NCBI RefSeq assembly: GCF_030265065.1
Contig: NC_080416.1
Span: 7,501 to 71,500, forward strand
DNA length: 64,000 nucleotides
DNA from: Corythoichthys intestinalis
Taxonomy: Eukaryota > Chordata > Actinopteri > Syngnathiformes > Syngnathidae
Reading direction: 5' to 3'
Part shown: positions 45,897 through 58,732 of the stretch, piece after piece
Numbering within the stretch: the stretch's first letter is position 1
Layout of the letters: every line of letters starts with the position of its first letter
Translations under genes and position numbers: made by a program
The notes under the pieces: model-generated
What the model saw: the letters and a program-made list of their open reading frames with translations, nothing else
Told to the model about the DNA's origin: nothing
Databases searched by the model: none

Positions 45897-46701
45897 CTAG
45901 ATGGACTCTATCTGCCGGCGAACTTTCTCAGAGGCCAGCCGGTCGAGCCGGCGCTGCCGCAGGACCACCAGGACGGCCGACAGAGCCGTCGCCGACAACG
46001 CGGCCGCCTCGAACTTCCAGAAGCGACGTTCTTCCGTGACGGCCGAGCGACAACTGAAAAAACGGCCAGCCCGTTAGGGAAAGGCGCCGACGTGGCGCGG
46101 CGCGGCGCGGCGCCTTTTCCCGCCCACCTTTTGTACTCGTCCCGGTTGGACTTGGTGCAGTTGATTTTCTCCACGTAGCCCGTTTGGCCGCACGCCGGCT
46201 GAGTCTTCTGGGAAAAAAAAAAGAAAAGAAAAAGGTCATCGGCCTGGCAGACGCGTTTAAGTGTCAAAACGACGTACCGTCTGAAAGGCGTCGCACTGCG
46301 AACACTCGCCCGTCACCACAAAGTCCTCCAGCAGCCAACAGGGAGACACGGCGGCTCTGACCGCTGCGGGACGCAAGACCACAACGCTATAGCACCTGCG
46401 CACCGGGTAGCCGAGAGCGGCGATCGCGACGTTCGTCGGCTCGTTTTTAAGGCTTCGTTAAGAGGGATTTTTGTCCTTCGCGCTGGCTTTTACCTGCTAG
46501 TTTGTCTTCGGCCAGCAGGGCGGCACCAAACACCCTGGAACAAAAACATCACAAGACGGTCACAAAACAAACACGTGAAAATATGCCCCGTCGCCATCGC
46601 GAGACCCACCTGAGCGCCACGAGAGCCCAGAAGAGCGCATGCAAGACCAGGGCGCGGGGACGGCAGCACGCCAGCGGGGCGCGCCAACGCGAGCTCTCCA
46701 T
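45897..46701 (-). CDS. jtb: Jumping translocation breakpoint protein (JTB)
   Basis: Small type I membrane protein, linked in mammals to cytokinesis and mitochondria. Exons (minus): 46701-46610, 46534-46494, 46363-46278, 46207-46128, 46053-45897. The phase is consistent and gives 151 residues (human 146). The N-terminal signal segment is ALVLHALFWALVAL. The cysteine-rich luminal part reads CWLLEDFVVTGECSQC, then CGQTGYVEKINC and SCRSAVTEERRFWKFE, all closely like the family. One transmembrane helix follows (AAALSATALSAVLVVL). The C-terminus DRLASEKVRRQIESI is the hallmark ending. The start MESSRW was chosen because it places the signal segment correctly. An upstream in-frame ATG at 46770 would add 23 residues before it. 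Confidence 0.93.
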
Positions 46702-48825
46702 TGCGCTTATAGCCGGTCCGCTGTCGTTGCCGCGGGAGTGCGCCGGCGCTGGCTTTCCATCGCCCGCCACGCTGGAAACAGATCAAAAGTCATCGCGAGC
46801 GAGCCTCGACGCATCGAGAGTCCGTCTCGGACGTGTCGAGGCGAGGAAATCTCCGACGAGTCGCTTCCGGAGAAAAGACGGCCGGGATCGCGGCTTTTCG
46901 GGGAGTCGGCGCAAATCCGGGAAATCCCGAGAAGCGTCGAGTCCCCCCCGAATGTGGCCTATCATCTGGGCTCTGTTTCTCATTCAGAAAACATTTATCC
47001 CTTTTCGCTCGCTTAATGTGCCGGTCCGTCACCCCGTCAAGCACACGTTTGATCGGGCGATGACTTGACAGTTGACACCCCCCGTTGCACAGCCCCGACA
47101 GATTCACGTTGACAACACGCCGCCTCCTTTAGAAGTTTTTTTCGGCCAGCGCCGGCCACTATAAATAATGTAAAAAGATGTCAATGTTGCAGAGGAGGGG
47201 GAAACGCCACTCATTTTGACACTGAAAGTCCAAGCTGCATCAGAGTTAGCATAACATTAAACTGCGTGAACTTGCTAACCTGCAAAACTACCTCGGTCAG
47301 GCCAGCCTCCGCAAGGAACAATCAAGTCAAGCTAGCAATCGCTCATTTGGATCATTGTATCCATTTTGTGCATTACGGTAATGCAACGCGGTGGCTTCAG
47401 AGTGCAAGTCTCTTTATTAAAAATAAAATTGGAGTTATCCAAGAATGGGTCCAGCGACATAAACGTGAACTGACATTAAAAAAAATCTGTGAAATGAAAT
47501 CGCGCATCAGCATTTCATGAGAGTACTTTGGTTCAGGTCGTGTGGTAGGTCCTTGGATATCTCAGATTTTCATTCATTCATTTTTTTCCCAACTCACTTT
47601 TATATTACAATACTTCAGTTTGAGTCGAGGGGTGCTCCAGTGTCCCCTGGAAGCGGACCCATTCTTGGATAGCGCCCCTTTTTTTTTTTTTTTAATAAAA
47701 GGACTTGCACTTCAAAATGTTTTAGTAGTTTTTGAAAACAAAGGTTTGAATCAAACAGTGTATCACCTGAACCAATGCACATGAAGTTAGTATAAGTCCA
47801 TACATGTATATTTTGCATTGATCATTTAGTCTATAAATGAATTAGTTTACTTCAATAATCTGTTTGGTCTTATTAAGGTCCCGTCCCCAGCAAAAAATGT
47901 ACATTCTAGTTATGTTGTTATATGGTCCCTAGCAATGGTGAGACCATTGATTTGCACGCAGATGAGGTCTGCCACATCCAATATGGCGAAGGCGCCGACG
48001 TGTCGTAGACGTACGTCTGTCAAGTCAACTCATTTTAAGAACGACCGTTTTCCATTCCTTAAAAGCAGCTCAACAAAGCTAAGGATTGTTCAACCGATCG
48101 TCAACCTTTCTAGTCAAAGCAGGCGGCGATGTTGTCATTCACAAAGAGATTCATGCTAGCGTAAGCTCAGGTGGTTCAACTCACTCACTGTCAACCGAAG
48201 GCCTAGTCGTCCTTGGGGCAACGAGTCCAAAGTTGACTTACGAGACAAAATCTCACGTATTTTTTTTTCCGATTCAAAATAAAGAGCGAAGGCGACGACT
48301 CGGAGAGGAGCAAAGGCTCGTCACGACGAAAACAAGCAGTGCGAGTTTCCGTAATGGCCGCCGCGCGACGTCCGCCGAAAGCCCTTCAAAATAAAAGGAC
48401 GTTACAGGAAATCTCTTTACGGCCTAATGATTTGATTCACCATCGATCATTACCAGTTGCACTGCTAAAATATGCAGCAACTGTTGCAGTCTCACTAAAT
48501 AAAAGTCTTGAGCATTTTAAAGTTCAAAGCCAGTACTGTCCATATTCGTTTATCAGTATTAATAATAAATACTACCGTGCCTTGTTTTTATCCAGTCCAA
48601 GCCCTCTGCTCTGTTCCGTTTGTTCAGACGATATGATTTTACGGTGCCACTTTTTGCCACAAAAAAAGGAACGCGCTTTGTCACATATTATCATCAAACT
48701 CCCAAAAAGTGTCTGGCTAGTAGAAGGAACCAATACTTTTGAAGAATATGCAAAGGCCTCTCCCCTTTTTTTAAGGGGGGTGGGGGGGTCAAACCTCCTA
48801 AACCCACCAAAATGCAAAAACTGCT
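46702..48825. other. Upstream of jtb, no further gene seen
   Basis: The first 300 bases are GC-rich and probably the jtb promoter. The rest is AT-rich spacer with poly-T runs (about 47680) and no exon I can support. Frames such as 46502-47068 on the plus strand are antisense shadows of jtb and its promoter. Confidence 0.5.
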
Positions 48826-48965
48826 TTTAATAATAATAATAGCAATACATTTTATTTCTAAAGCGCTTTTCAAGCCACACAAAGACGTTTCACAAGACAG
48901 ATGGAATGACAATACCAACAAAACAGTCATAAAAAGATTAAAAGCACAATAAAGAGACGTAAAGA
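48826..48965 (-). repeat. LINE 3' tail with (AAT)n microsatellite
   Basis: On the minus strand the sequence reads 'gaaaagcgctttagaaataa' followed by 'aatgtattgctattattatt', the typical 3' end of fish L2-type LINEs. No coding part is attached. Confidence 0.5.
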
Positions 48966-49004
48966 TATACAGCTATAAAGATAATACACAATAAAACACA
49001 ATAG

Positions 49005-49345
49005 GTTTCACACACACTGGTTAGCACGATCCCCTGTCAGTTCTGAGATCAAGGGTTCAATCCCGGGCTCTGGCCTTTCTGTTTGGAGTTTGCGTGTTCT
49101 CCCCGTGCTTGCGTGGGTTTTCTCCGGGTACTCGGGTTTCCCTCCACATCCCAAAAACATCCACGGTAGGCTGATGGAATGCTCTAAATTGTCGCTATAC
49201 CGTGTGCCCGAACGGTCGTTCGTCTCCTTGTAATCGGCTGGCAACCGATTCAGGGTGGACCTCGCATACTCCCCATAGGTAGCTGGGATTGGCTCCAGCG
49301 CCCCCGTGACCCTCGTGAGGATTCGTGGCACAGAAAATGAATGAA
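49005..49345 (+). mobile_element. tRNA-derived SINE (common teleost type)
   Basis: The head has an A-box-like 'tggttagcacg' and a B box 'gggttcaatcccggg', the RNA polymerase III promoter of a tRNA. The body 'tttgcgtgttctccccgtgc', 'tgggttttctccgggtactc' and 'ctgggattggctccagcgcc' is a widespread fish repeat. The tail ends 'gcacagaaaatgaatgaaag'. It is a non-autonomous retroposon. Confidence 0.75.
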
Positions 49346-49723
49346 AGGTTTAACACATGCATTAGGCTAATGCATTACACTGGAACAAGGCGTAAATGAG
49401 AAACTGATTTCCATTCCAAATTGTATTTTTTCACTGATTTACAAAATTCCATCTCATTTTTATTTTCCCTCATTTTTTCAAAACTAAAAGCAAAACCTCT
49501 ATTTTAACTATTCCAAGTCCTACGATCGAGCCCGTGTGATCAATCACATGCTTTTACAGTCAGAAGGGTCCTCGGAGGAAATCTCTATTGGACCTGCAAC
49601 TCGTTGGGCGTACACTCCTGAATTCGCCGGTCGTCCCACGTGACCCGTTGCGTTTGTTGTGGAAAACGCGTCTTTTAGAAAGCGGCCTACTAACGTGCTA
49701 ATATGTTGATGGAAGAAATCCAA

Positions 49724-50084
49724 TTAGAGGCTGCGAATGAAGACGCGCAAACAGGTGGACCCTCTCGGGCACGGACACACCTGGCCGCTGTGACTCCGCC
49801 CCCACCAACAGAAGTTGACCTTGTGACACTGCGGAGACAAAGCGTTAGCACGCTAAACTGACGCCGGCGGCCGTACGCCGGCGAGCCTTTACCAGGTAGT
49901 TGAAGCGACGCCTCCTCAGGCGGCGACAAAGTCCGGGAAGGCGGCGAAAGGGAGCGGCCGAGAGGTCGCGCGGAGGCTCGGGGTCGAGGTGGCGGCCTAC
50001 CTGCGTGGGCGGGACGCACTCCGCTTCCCGCAGACACGCCTGGGCCAGCGCTAGCGCCAACAGTACCCATGCGTTTCCCTTCAT
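49724..50084 (-). CDS. CART-like neuropeptide precursor, divergent
   Basis: Two coding exons on the minus strand (50084-49893 and 49828-49724, phase 0) give 98 residues. The signal peptide is AWVLLALALAQACLREAEC. A basic stretch RRLRRRRFNYL follows, suited to prohormone cleavage, then a Cys-rich C-terminus. The end contains CHKVNFC, then VCPCPRGSTC and RVFIRSL. CART peptides end with the spacing C-x5-C-x10/11-C-x-C-x5-C-x6-C-L and the motif CDCPRG. This peptide keeps five of the six cysteines and the CPRG core, but the last Cys is Ser (SL instead of CL). The typical CART propeptide segment (around IYEKKYGQVP) is not recognisable. A pseudogene or another Cys-rich peptide is possible. The donor (gtaaag) and acceptor (ccgcag) are good. 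Confidence 0.55.
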
Positions 50085-50303
50085 CCGGCCGGCCGGCCGC
50101 CGTTCGTCCGTCGAACCGGGGCGAGAATGCCGAGATTAGTCGGCTTTGGACCACGTGACCGCTCGCTTCTTCCTCCCTCATTTTTGCCGCGATCGCATTT
50201 CTGCGCAGGCGAGCGCCAAAAGAAAATGATGACTCACTCAAACATGCTCATGACATGTCATATTAATAGCATGAAACCAAAAAAAAAAAAAAATCACAAA
50301 GGT

Positions 50304-50365
<62 letters not shown>
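50304..50365. repeat. (CA)n microsatellite
   Basis: About 30 near-perfect CA units, preceded by a poly-A run. It is likely to be length-polymorphic. Confidence 0.97.
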
Positions 50366-50368
<3 letters not shown>

Positions 50369-50369
50369 G

Positions 50370-51679
50370 GCTCTTTAATAAGATTAACAGCTTTTCAAAT
50401 TGGGGCACTTGCAAAAGCTTAGTGCCGCTAAATGTAGCTAGCGCTAACCCGACACAAAGTCCAAAGCTAGCGGTTAAGACGCAACGCATCCTGGGGTCCC
50501 GATGCGCGTCATCGCCCGGAACGTCCTCGCGCCGCCGCGGGGGCGACATCTCGACGAGGAGAAATTTACGTCGAGGGGGCGTAGCCCGGCGCGTGCGGGA
50601 GGCGGTCCTAGCGTCGAACATGGCTCTTCGCAGTGCTGACAATGCGGTTTGTGTGTTTATGAGGACAAAATGAATTCTCTGGACACCGGCGGAGTAAGGA
50701 TTCCCTTCTCCGGTGCTTCAAATCTGACCTGACCACAAAGGACAAGCTTAGGCATTTCTCTCCTATTCCTCAGAAAGTTTATCAAGTGAAATCAGTAACA
50801 CGATCCCCGTTGAATGCGGGAGTTTCTCCCACGGCAGAAGGACGTCACTGGCAAATAGAAAATGAGCTGCGTTTAACAGAAAAAAATTGCAATATAGCAC
50901 AGAGCGGTTGTTCATTCAGTCGTCGTGCCGGGTTCGGACGGTTCGTCGGGTTCAGGGAGAGCCCCGCGGCGCGGACAGTAAATCCAGCGTCACGGTGACA
51001 ATTCGTCCCGATTGGACCGCCGCTCAGTCGGCAGATTACGAGCTCTGATCCGGGATTCTTTCCTCCCGTGCGCGCGCAGTTTTCGCTCACGGCTTAGTCC
51101 GACCTCGGCGGGACGGGATTCGTCCCAGAGGCCCGCCGACAGAAAAAGAAGGACCCCCGAGAAGAGCCTCCGTCCCGGCCCGGAACGGTCCACGGAAACT
51201 ACAAGAAATGAACGCCGGGATTTTTTTTCTTCTCGACGACGGCATCTCGCCTTCAATTGGATTAAGAGCACGGGAGACGGATTAGCCCGCCGGCGTGCCG
51301 GGGGATCGCCGGAATAGAGACGACGTGGCCTTTCGCCCGCCACTTTTCCTCTTATTTCAGGGATATGGCGTCGGTACGGACGGTCCGACTAAAAGACCGG
51401 GGCAGAGGACGCGACGCTTCTGAGCCGCTTCCATTTTGGGCTCCGAGTAAACTCGCGGCAATATGCGAGACTCCTAGTAGCGGCGGAACGAAGGCTAATC
51501 GAGTCGCTAGCGCGACCGCCGCAGATGAAGTCGAGTGACATCATTATGCGGCCTTTGTAAACATTTCACGCGTTCTTCGTGCGTTCATCTTTGAGCGAGC
51601 GTCGCGTTACCCGTGTTATCGGTACGAATAGTCTGACCTTCCTCCCGCCTGTCCTCGGAGTCGCTCGCCAGGAGACGAC
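50370..51679. other. Upstream of rims2, no exon supported
   Basis: The 3' part is GC-rich and may be the rims2 promoter. I searched it for the RIM N-terminal Rab-binding helix and Cys-pair zinc finger and found neither on the plus strand. Confidence 0.5.
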
Positions 51680-54600
51680 ATGGAGCGCGGCCACCTGCGG
51701 GATGGCGACGAACCCGCCTCGTCGCCCACGGTAAGGCCGCCTCCTCGCCGTCGCGAGCAGGTTCGGTCATTTCGCTCTGTCCTTCCTTCCGGCGGCAGGT
51801 GTCGTGGCGACCGTCCGCAGACGGTGAGCGTCTGGTCGGCCGAATTCTGCTCAACAAAAGCGCCAAAGACGGATCCGTCGACGCGGACGCCGGCGCGCTG
51901 CTCGGACTGAAGGCCGGTCTTCGTGGCGCCGTCCCTCCGTCCGCCGCGGCCTCTCTTTGACGTGGGTGACTTTGTTTAACCTGGCAGGTGGTTGGCGGTA
52001 AAATGACAGATTCCGGTCACCTGTGCGCGTTCATCACTAAAGTAAAACGAGGGAGTTTGGCGGATATCGTAGGACACCTGAGAGCAGGTAAGGCCACTTT
52101 ACAATGTCTACGCTAGGATACGGCGCCAGTCCGCCCGGCGGTTTCCAGCACGCGCGACTCGACCGTACGGAGGGTTACCCGAAACCTTGAAGTTTGTCGA
52201 TCCGAAGGCGCTCTTTTACGGCGTCGACGTCCATCTTCGCGCCGAGATAGGTCAAGCGTGTAATCCGGTGAGGGGACCTGGTGTCTCTACGCTTTAGGTG
52301 ATCAGGTGGTGGAGTGGAACGGTCACATTCTACAGGGAGCCACCTTCAACGATGTCTACAACATCATCTCCGAGTCCAAATCGGAGCCGCGAGTGGAGCT
52401 GTTGGTGTCGCGACCGATCGGGTGAGCGCGAGCCCCCTCAAGTCGGAACGTGGCCTCTCCTGACGTCCGACATTCTCTGTTTTGTGTTTCCAGAGTCGCA
52501 GAGTCCTCCCGTTGCCAGCTGGATTCCAGTTAGTTGATGTTTGAGCTTTGCTGGTTTTGTCAGAGACGCTTTGAATGATTTTCTTTTGAACAGGTTCCAG
52601 TTCCTTTGACTCTCCCGTAAACCACAACGCTACGCGAGGACAGCTCTCGGTAGGTTTGCCACGCACGCAGCGTTCCTACGGGGCGATTGGCTGAAATGTG
52701 TGCCGTTGTCATTTAGACGGGGAGCGAGACCGTTCTGCTTCCCAGGCTTCAGGTGAGTGAGACAAGCGTCTTTGAGGTTAAGCGCGGCCACGTGGGGGTC
52801 AAACGCCGGGGACGCCGTTTTTTGCCGGCAGGCCAAGCTGTGGTACGATAAAGTGGGCCGTCAGCTGATCGTCACCGTCCTCGGCGCCAAAGAACTTCCC
52901 GTTCGATTAGACGGCCGGCCCAGGAACCTTTATGTCGAAATGTTCCTACTTCCCGACAGAAGGTAAGAAGTCATCTGACCGCGCTCCCCGAACAAACCGG
53001 AAGCTTCTTTTCTCTTCAGCGGCAAGAGTAAGCGGAGAACCAAGACGGTGAAGAAGTTAGCGGAACCTCGGTGGAACCAGACCTTCGTGTACTCTCCGGT
53101 CCACGAAAGGGATTTGCCGGAGCGTACGGTGGAGTTGACGGTCTGGGACAAGGCCGGAGTCGCAGAAGAAGGGAGTCGGTTTCTCGGGGAGGTGAGGTCT
53201 CGCATTTTGCCATCCTCGCCGATCCGGTTGGCGCGCACCGAGACGTGACGTCTTACGACCGTGCGCTCATCCAGGTTCTGATCGGGCTAGAGAAGTCCGA
53301 CCTGCTGGACGATCGGCCTCATTGGTTCAAACTTCTCAGGAACAGTTTTGCCTCTCTGCCGCGAGCCCACGCCTCTCCGTACCTGCAGAGGAGAACGCCG
53401 CTGCACAGATCCGCTGCCGGGAGAGCGCACTGTGAGTACGCCATAAAAGTATTGGAGGACGGAAAGTAACGAAGATCTCGGCGGGCGGAAGAAGGCCGTG
53501 AAACGGAACCTCTCGTGTTTTCTGCACAGCTTTTAACAGGTTCAGCGACGGAGACTTTTCCGATTACGACTGCGAGGACGGTATCGGGGCGATGCCGGGT
53601 GGGCCGCGAATCGCCTTCGGCGGTCGGTTTGTATACCCGCCGGTCTGACGGCCCTTTATCTCAGATTGCCGGCTGAACGGCCGACGCCTCTGCGACCCGC
53701 ACGTACCATCTTCTCGCCCGGGCTCGGCGTGCGACCTCGTCCCGGCGAGGTACGATCCGCCGCCGGCCGAGCGCCGGTCGCCGAGTCGCAGGTAGGTCGT
53801 CGCCTCCGCCGCTCTGGCCCGCGCTCGGTTCGTGGCCTTAAGCGGTGACCCCGCCCGCCCGCCCGCCCTCAGCGCCAACCCTCTTTACCCGCTCTACCGC
53901 GACGACGCCGTGCGGCTGCTCCGAGGCGCCAAGATCACTCGCGCTCACTCTGACGTGGGACGCTACGGCAACCTGGAAAAGTAAGACGAAAACTTCACTT
54001 GCGGTCACTCTTTTCTCCATAAAAGAAGTAGTTACCGGTAGCCAAAGCGGATTGTTCACGTGTCCACGCAGGAGGTCATTGAGAAGAAGATCAGGGGCCA
54101 TCTCCCTGGATTCCCACGACTGGTCCTGCAAATTCCACACACGTTGTACACTTCTTAGGGCTGACAAGTTGACTTTTATCTCTGTGTAGTCACTCCGGGA
54201 GATTGTGTCACACGTCCTGGCCGCACCGCAAGGCCAACGGGAGCCTGGAGGACTTTAGGTCAGCTTTTCGCCCCAACTGCCATTTGGAACATCCTGAGCT
54301 TTTGTCCTACTTTTTAGCCAGAACTTCTTTCCGGATTTACCCTCGGAGGCGGAACCTTACGACGAGGAGCTTCTGAGGTAAACGTGGGCTAGAACTCCTT
54401 CCGATAGAAAAAAAGATGCATTTGAAAAGTCATCGGCGGCGGGCGCTTCTCCGACAGGCTAGGCCGGTACGACGGCTCGCTGCGCGCGAGTCCGATCGGG
54501 AGCCCCGAGTGCGCTCGCCGAGGACGCCGGTTGCCCGCCGTCCCGCCCAAAGGTGCGGCGGACACACGTGAGAGAGACAGAGATCCGGCGCCCCGATCCT

Positions 54601-57600
54601 GACAGACTCCTAGTTCCCGACGTAGTACTTTCCTCCCAGAGCCCCGCCTTTTGTGACTTTTCAAGTGATCTCTGTTCTTCTCTTAAACCGCCATACGTCA
54701 GTTTGGGTCTCGGCCACCGAAGGCGTGACGATCGCGGCCGGAGCGCCGCCCGCTCGTCTCACTCCTCCCCCCTCGCACGGACCGCTTCCTCACGCCGCCA
54801 ATCATCAATGCCCTCCGCTCATTAGAGTGCAACCTCCACCTCCCGCGGGACCGCCGCCTTCCGCCGTCGAGGCGGGCCGCCGTGGAGCCCCGCCCTCGCC
54901 GACCCCTCCGCCCGCCGCTTCCCCTCCGGCTCCCGCCGCGCCGCCTTCTCCCGACCGACCGACCTCCCCCCCTTGTCCGCGAGCGGACCCGGTCCTCGGT
55001 CGTCGAGCTCCTCCCGCGGACCCCGCTACCTGTCGCGGGGATCCGCCTCCCGCCGCGACCGGCTACTCCGCGGCCCCGCCTCGTCAGACGCCAGGTACGT
55101 GCTCGGCGATCGTTAGCGACGGACGGCGCTCGTCCGCCGGCGCGCTTACCTGACTCTGATGTGGTCGCTGCGCATCAGAGGCGGAGAGACGCTCGGCCAC
55201 GCCCGGAGGCGGCAGGAAAGGTCCGTAACCGGCCGACGCGCCTTCGCGTGATCTCCCTTTTGCCCCACTTTTGCCCTTTCCGTTCTCGGTTTTTCCGGCG
55301 CAGAGGTCACGTGGGAGGACCAGCGGACCAAAGCGGATGACGGTACGTTTGCGTGTCCGGATTTGAACGAGCGAGGGTATTGACGAACGGGCGTCCGAAT
55401 CACGTTCTCACGCGGACCCGATCTCATTCGCCGGTTAACGCAGATAAACCGTGCGCTTTGTCAAGCCGTAGCTCGCCGCGGGAGAGCGTAGTCACGGCTA
55501 GAATAGGTACGATCCTCGTCTCGCGTTCGTTACGGAAAGCGGATAGAGGAATTCCCTACGGGCTTCGGCTCGTCGGAAAATTTGGGAAGTCGTCTCGGTC
55601 CGCCTCTCGAAAGTGAGCTCGTACCAGATCGGGCGATCGCCGTTTTTTAATTCTACGACCCAATATTTCTGCAGGTTCGATAACGGATTGGGAAAAGGTG
55701 AGCACGCGTCGCGGACGACGCGACCGAGAGACGACGCGTTGACCGAATTCGTCGTGACGCACGCGCAGGCGCCGGACGGCCCGGAGCCGGACGGCTTGTC
55801 GGTCAAGTCGTCCCTCAGCAATTTGAGCGAGGCTTCCGCCGAGTCCGTCGTACCGGACGACCTTCAAAGCGTCGGGTGAGCCCGCCGCCGGCCGCCGTCG
55901 GAGAACTTCCGAAAGCATATCTGTCATTGGCGGACGCAGCGGGTCGGAGGCCGCGGAAAGTACGGAGAACCCTTTGCCGGATTCCGGCGCGGGACTCGAA
56001 GGACAGGACGGCCTACCGAAGAGCCAATCGACGGAGGAAGGAGAGGAGGAGGAGGCGGCGCCCGAGTCGTCAAAGTAAGTGACGGACGGCGCGGCATCCG
56101 CGAAGCCGATGTTGTCACGCTAAAAACCGAGATACCGCTATACCGCACGACTGTAAACGGGCAACTTGGGCAGGAATGTGAGCGACTTAACCAAAACGAA
56201 GCAAATTTCCTTTGCCGTCATCGTTTTTCGGCCAAGCTTGTCATCCCATTGTGACACACTTTCTACCGCCCGCAGGGCGCCCGCCACTCCCGCCAAGTCC
56301 GCCGCCGGCGGAGACATTTGCTCGCTAAGCCGAAACGACGACGACGACGACGACAAGAAGCGACGCTCCAGTTTGGGCGCTCGGGTGATGGGAATGGTGG
56401 GACTGGGAAAGAAGAGCCAAAGCGCCTCGCAACTCAATCCGGAAGGTAAGCGACGACCCTCGAGAACTCCCGACTTGACCTTCGTCACATCTGCGTCGAC
56501 CCTTTTTGCCTTCCGTGCAGAGGAAGAGAAGAAGAAGAAAGTGGTGAGACTCCCCGTTCAGAGGAGCGTGGAAATCGGACTGGCCGTGGAGTTCAAGTCA
56601 CGTTTCACCCGACAGCCGAGCCGCGATCCCGACGCGGAGGACCCCAAGCCCGGCGCGTACGTGTCGTCCCGCTAAATCCTCGCCTAAATCCTATTCTGCT
56701 CACGTGTCGCGCTTTGCATTTCAGCTTGATTTTTCCGGGCGTCAAGTTGGCCACGGACAAACACTTCACCGGTTTCCTCGACGGCTTAGGTCCCGCCCAG
56801 CTGGCCGGGAGGCAAACGTTAGCCACGCCACCGATGGGTACCGACCGACCGACCGCAAAATACATCCATCGCGGGCTCGGCGTCCGACGCAGTCTGTCCC
56901 TCTTAGGAGACATTCAGATCGGAATGGTCTACAGAAAGGAGCGCCTTGACGTGGAGGTGATCCGCGCCAGGGGGCTTGTGGGTAAACAAGGCAACAAGAA
57001 CACGCCGGGTAAGTTCCGGCCCGGCCCGGCGCGGGAGCTTCTCGATAAGTGCGCCCGGGAATTTGTTTGCGGTGTGGTTTCACGTCTAGTACGCGCAAAA
57101 GAACTGTGCCGAGTGACGTAGAGAGACGGGACTTGATATTGACTTGTTGCGCTCGTGCCCCGTACGAGAAACGGCCAGTGTTAAATCAGGTAAACTCCCA
57201 AAGCTTCCTCTTTGTCAAAAGTGACAAGCGACTTTTTTCTGCTGTTTTTGACTCCCTTTTTGCTTCTCCCACGACGTGATTCCTCTCCTCTCTACTACAG
57301 CGGCCATTACAATGGCAAGCAAATGATGTAAAAGGAGGCCATGACATCATCTAGCGACAGCCAATAGCTACTTCCCTTACTGGGGAGTTGGCAACACCCA
57401 ACTTAAGGCATCATTGACAACCGTGGCGTGTTCACAATCTTTGTCAGCGCCCACACATAAGCCTAGATTGTGCATTTGACCGTTTTAGTTGTGTCTTCTA
57501 GAAACTGTAGTAGAGCACACATCTCAACAAGGGACAAATGTACTCATTATGGCTATCGAACACTCTTTTTAAAGGCCTACAGTAGTCTTTTCAGAGTTTG

Positions 57601-58118
57601 ACATCGATCCAAAATTGAAAGAAAACATAGCCCGATTGTCTTTATGTGTCCCGACCGAACCTCGGGGAAGACTGGTCTCGTGGCTTCGCGCGGTAACGCC
57701 GCTTCTCCGCCCGCCGCAGCCGCTTACGTCAAGGTCTACCTGATGGATAACGGCAAATGTCTGTTGAAGCGAAGAACCCGTCTGGCCAGAAAAACGCTGG
57801 ATCCGCTTTATCAACAACAGCTGCAGTTTGAAGAAAATCCCGAAGGCAAAGTTCTACAGGTAAGTCGTAAAAACGCTCCGCCGCGTTACCCGTCGAGCTA
57901 ACGCTAACGTCGTCTGTCAGATTATCGTGTGGGGCGACTACGGCAAGATGGACCATAAATCCTTCATGGGCGCCGCTCAGGTTCTATTGGACGACTTGGA
58001 CCTGTCCGTCATGGTGATCGGCTGGTTCAAGCTTTTTCCCGCCACCACGCTGGTGGACCCGGCTTTGGCTCCCCTGACCAATAAAGAGACAGAAGGCGGC
58101 GGCGCGCCACAGAGCTGA
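51680..58118 (+). CDS. rims2: Regulating synaptic membrane exocytosis 2, RIM2-beta-like form
   Basis: Active-zone scaffold that organises vesicle priming and Ca channels. The first visible exon starts MERGHLRDGDEP (51680) and is spliced to VSWRPSADGERLVGRILLNK. The PDZ domain follows (51988-52087 and 52298-52421: VVGGKMTDSGHLCAFITKVK, GDQVVEWNGHILQGATF, ELLVSRPIG). C2A lies at about 52832-53340 (LWYDKVGRQLIVTVLGAKEL, RWNQTFVYSPVH, HWFKLL). A long Pro/Arg/Ser linker with many small exons follows, then KKRRSSLGARVMGMVGLGKK and the C2B domain to the stop at 58116 (FLDGLGPAQLAGRQTLATP, AAYVKVYLMDNGKCLLK, IIVWGDYGKMDHKSFMGAAQ, IGWFKLFPATTLVDPALAPL). It ends shortly after this and lacks the usual SQSSLES tail. 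The adjacent lrp12 supports RIMS2 over RIMS1. Linker exon borders are not all resolved. One PDZ-exon donor looks non-GT (AAG|GCCGGT). Confidence 0.9.
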
Positions 58119-58358
58119 TCCGCCATCCGAGCGACTCGCGGGACCGGACCGGACCCGACCGGAAGACTCCGCCTGTGGAATCGACGCACTAGCAAACAGA
58201 CAGACAGAAAAAAAAGTCATCCAAGCGCACTTAGCGGCGCAAATCGGACAACCGCCATCCGCGCTTTTCCGGCCGGAGTCGGCCGCCGACATTAAAGGTT
58301 GGAAATGTTTTCCGGTTTGCCGGCTCTTTTCTAGAACTTTGGATCTTGTGGCTTTAAC

Positions 58359-58364
58359 AATAAA
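58359..58364 (+). terminator. Polyadenylation signal of rims2
   Basis: AATAAA, 241 bases after the rims2 stop and before the convergent lrp12 stop. Confidence 0.7.
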
Positions 58365-58732
58365 GGCAAACAAACGAGAGCGTCATTTCAAGGTTTAATA
58401 ATCCCCTTTGAAAAGTCAGAAGAATAAAACAATCATGCGGGCCACACAACATCACAATAAGGACAACGCTAAAAATAAATAAAAACCGGTACCATAAAAA
58501 AAATACTTTCCAAAGATCTTTTCTTAGGTTGGGGCGGGCTATGAGACACCACATTGGCTATTTCAGGAGAGGAGAGCAATTTTTCACATTTTGTCTGAGT
58601 GTCAGGATCCAAGGTTCCCCAGAGAATCAAAGAGTCAGTCAAATGTCAGCCGAGGAAGTGGAAGAAAGGGGCCACCTACCCGAGACCCGTCCGCTCGGCG
58701 CGAGGACGGCGTTTACCCCCTCCTCGGGCCGG

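Noticed and set aside
46502-47068. Plus-strand frame of 188 codons
   Set aside because: Overlaps jtb exon 1-2 in antisense and its GC-rich promoter. No family resemblance.
49005-49060. tRNA gene
   Set aside because: The A- and B-box-like sequences belong to a SINE head. The region does not fold into a full cloverleaf and is followed by the known fish SINE body.
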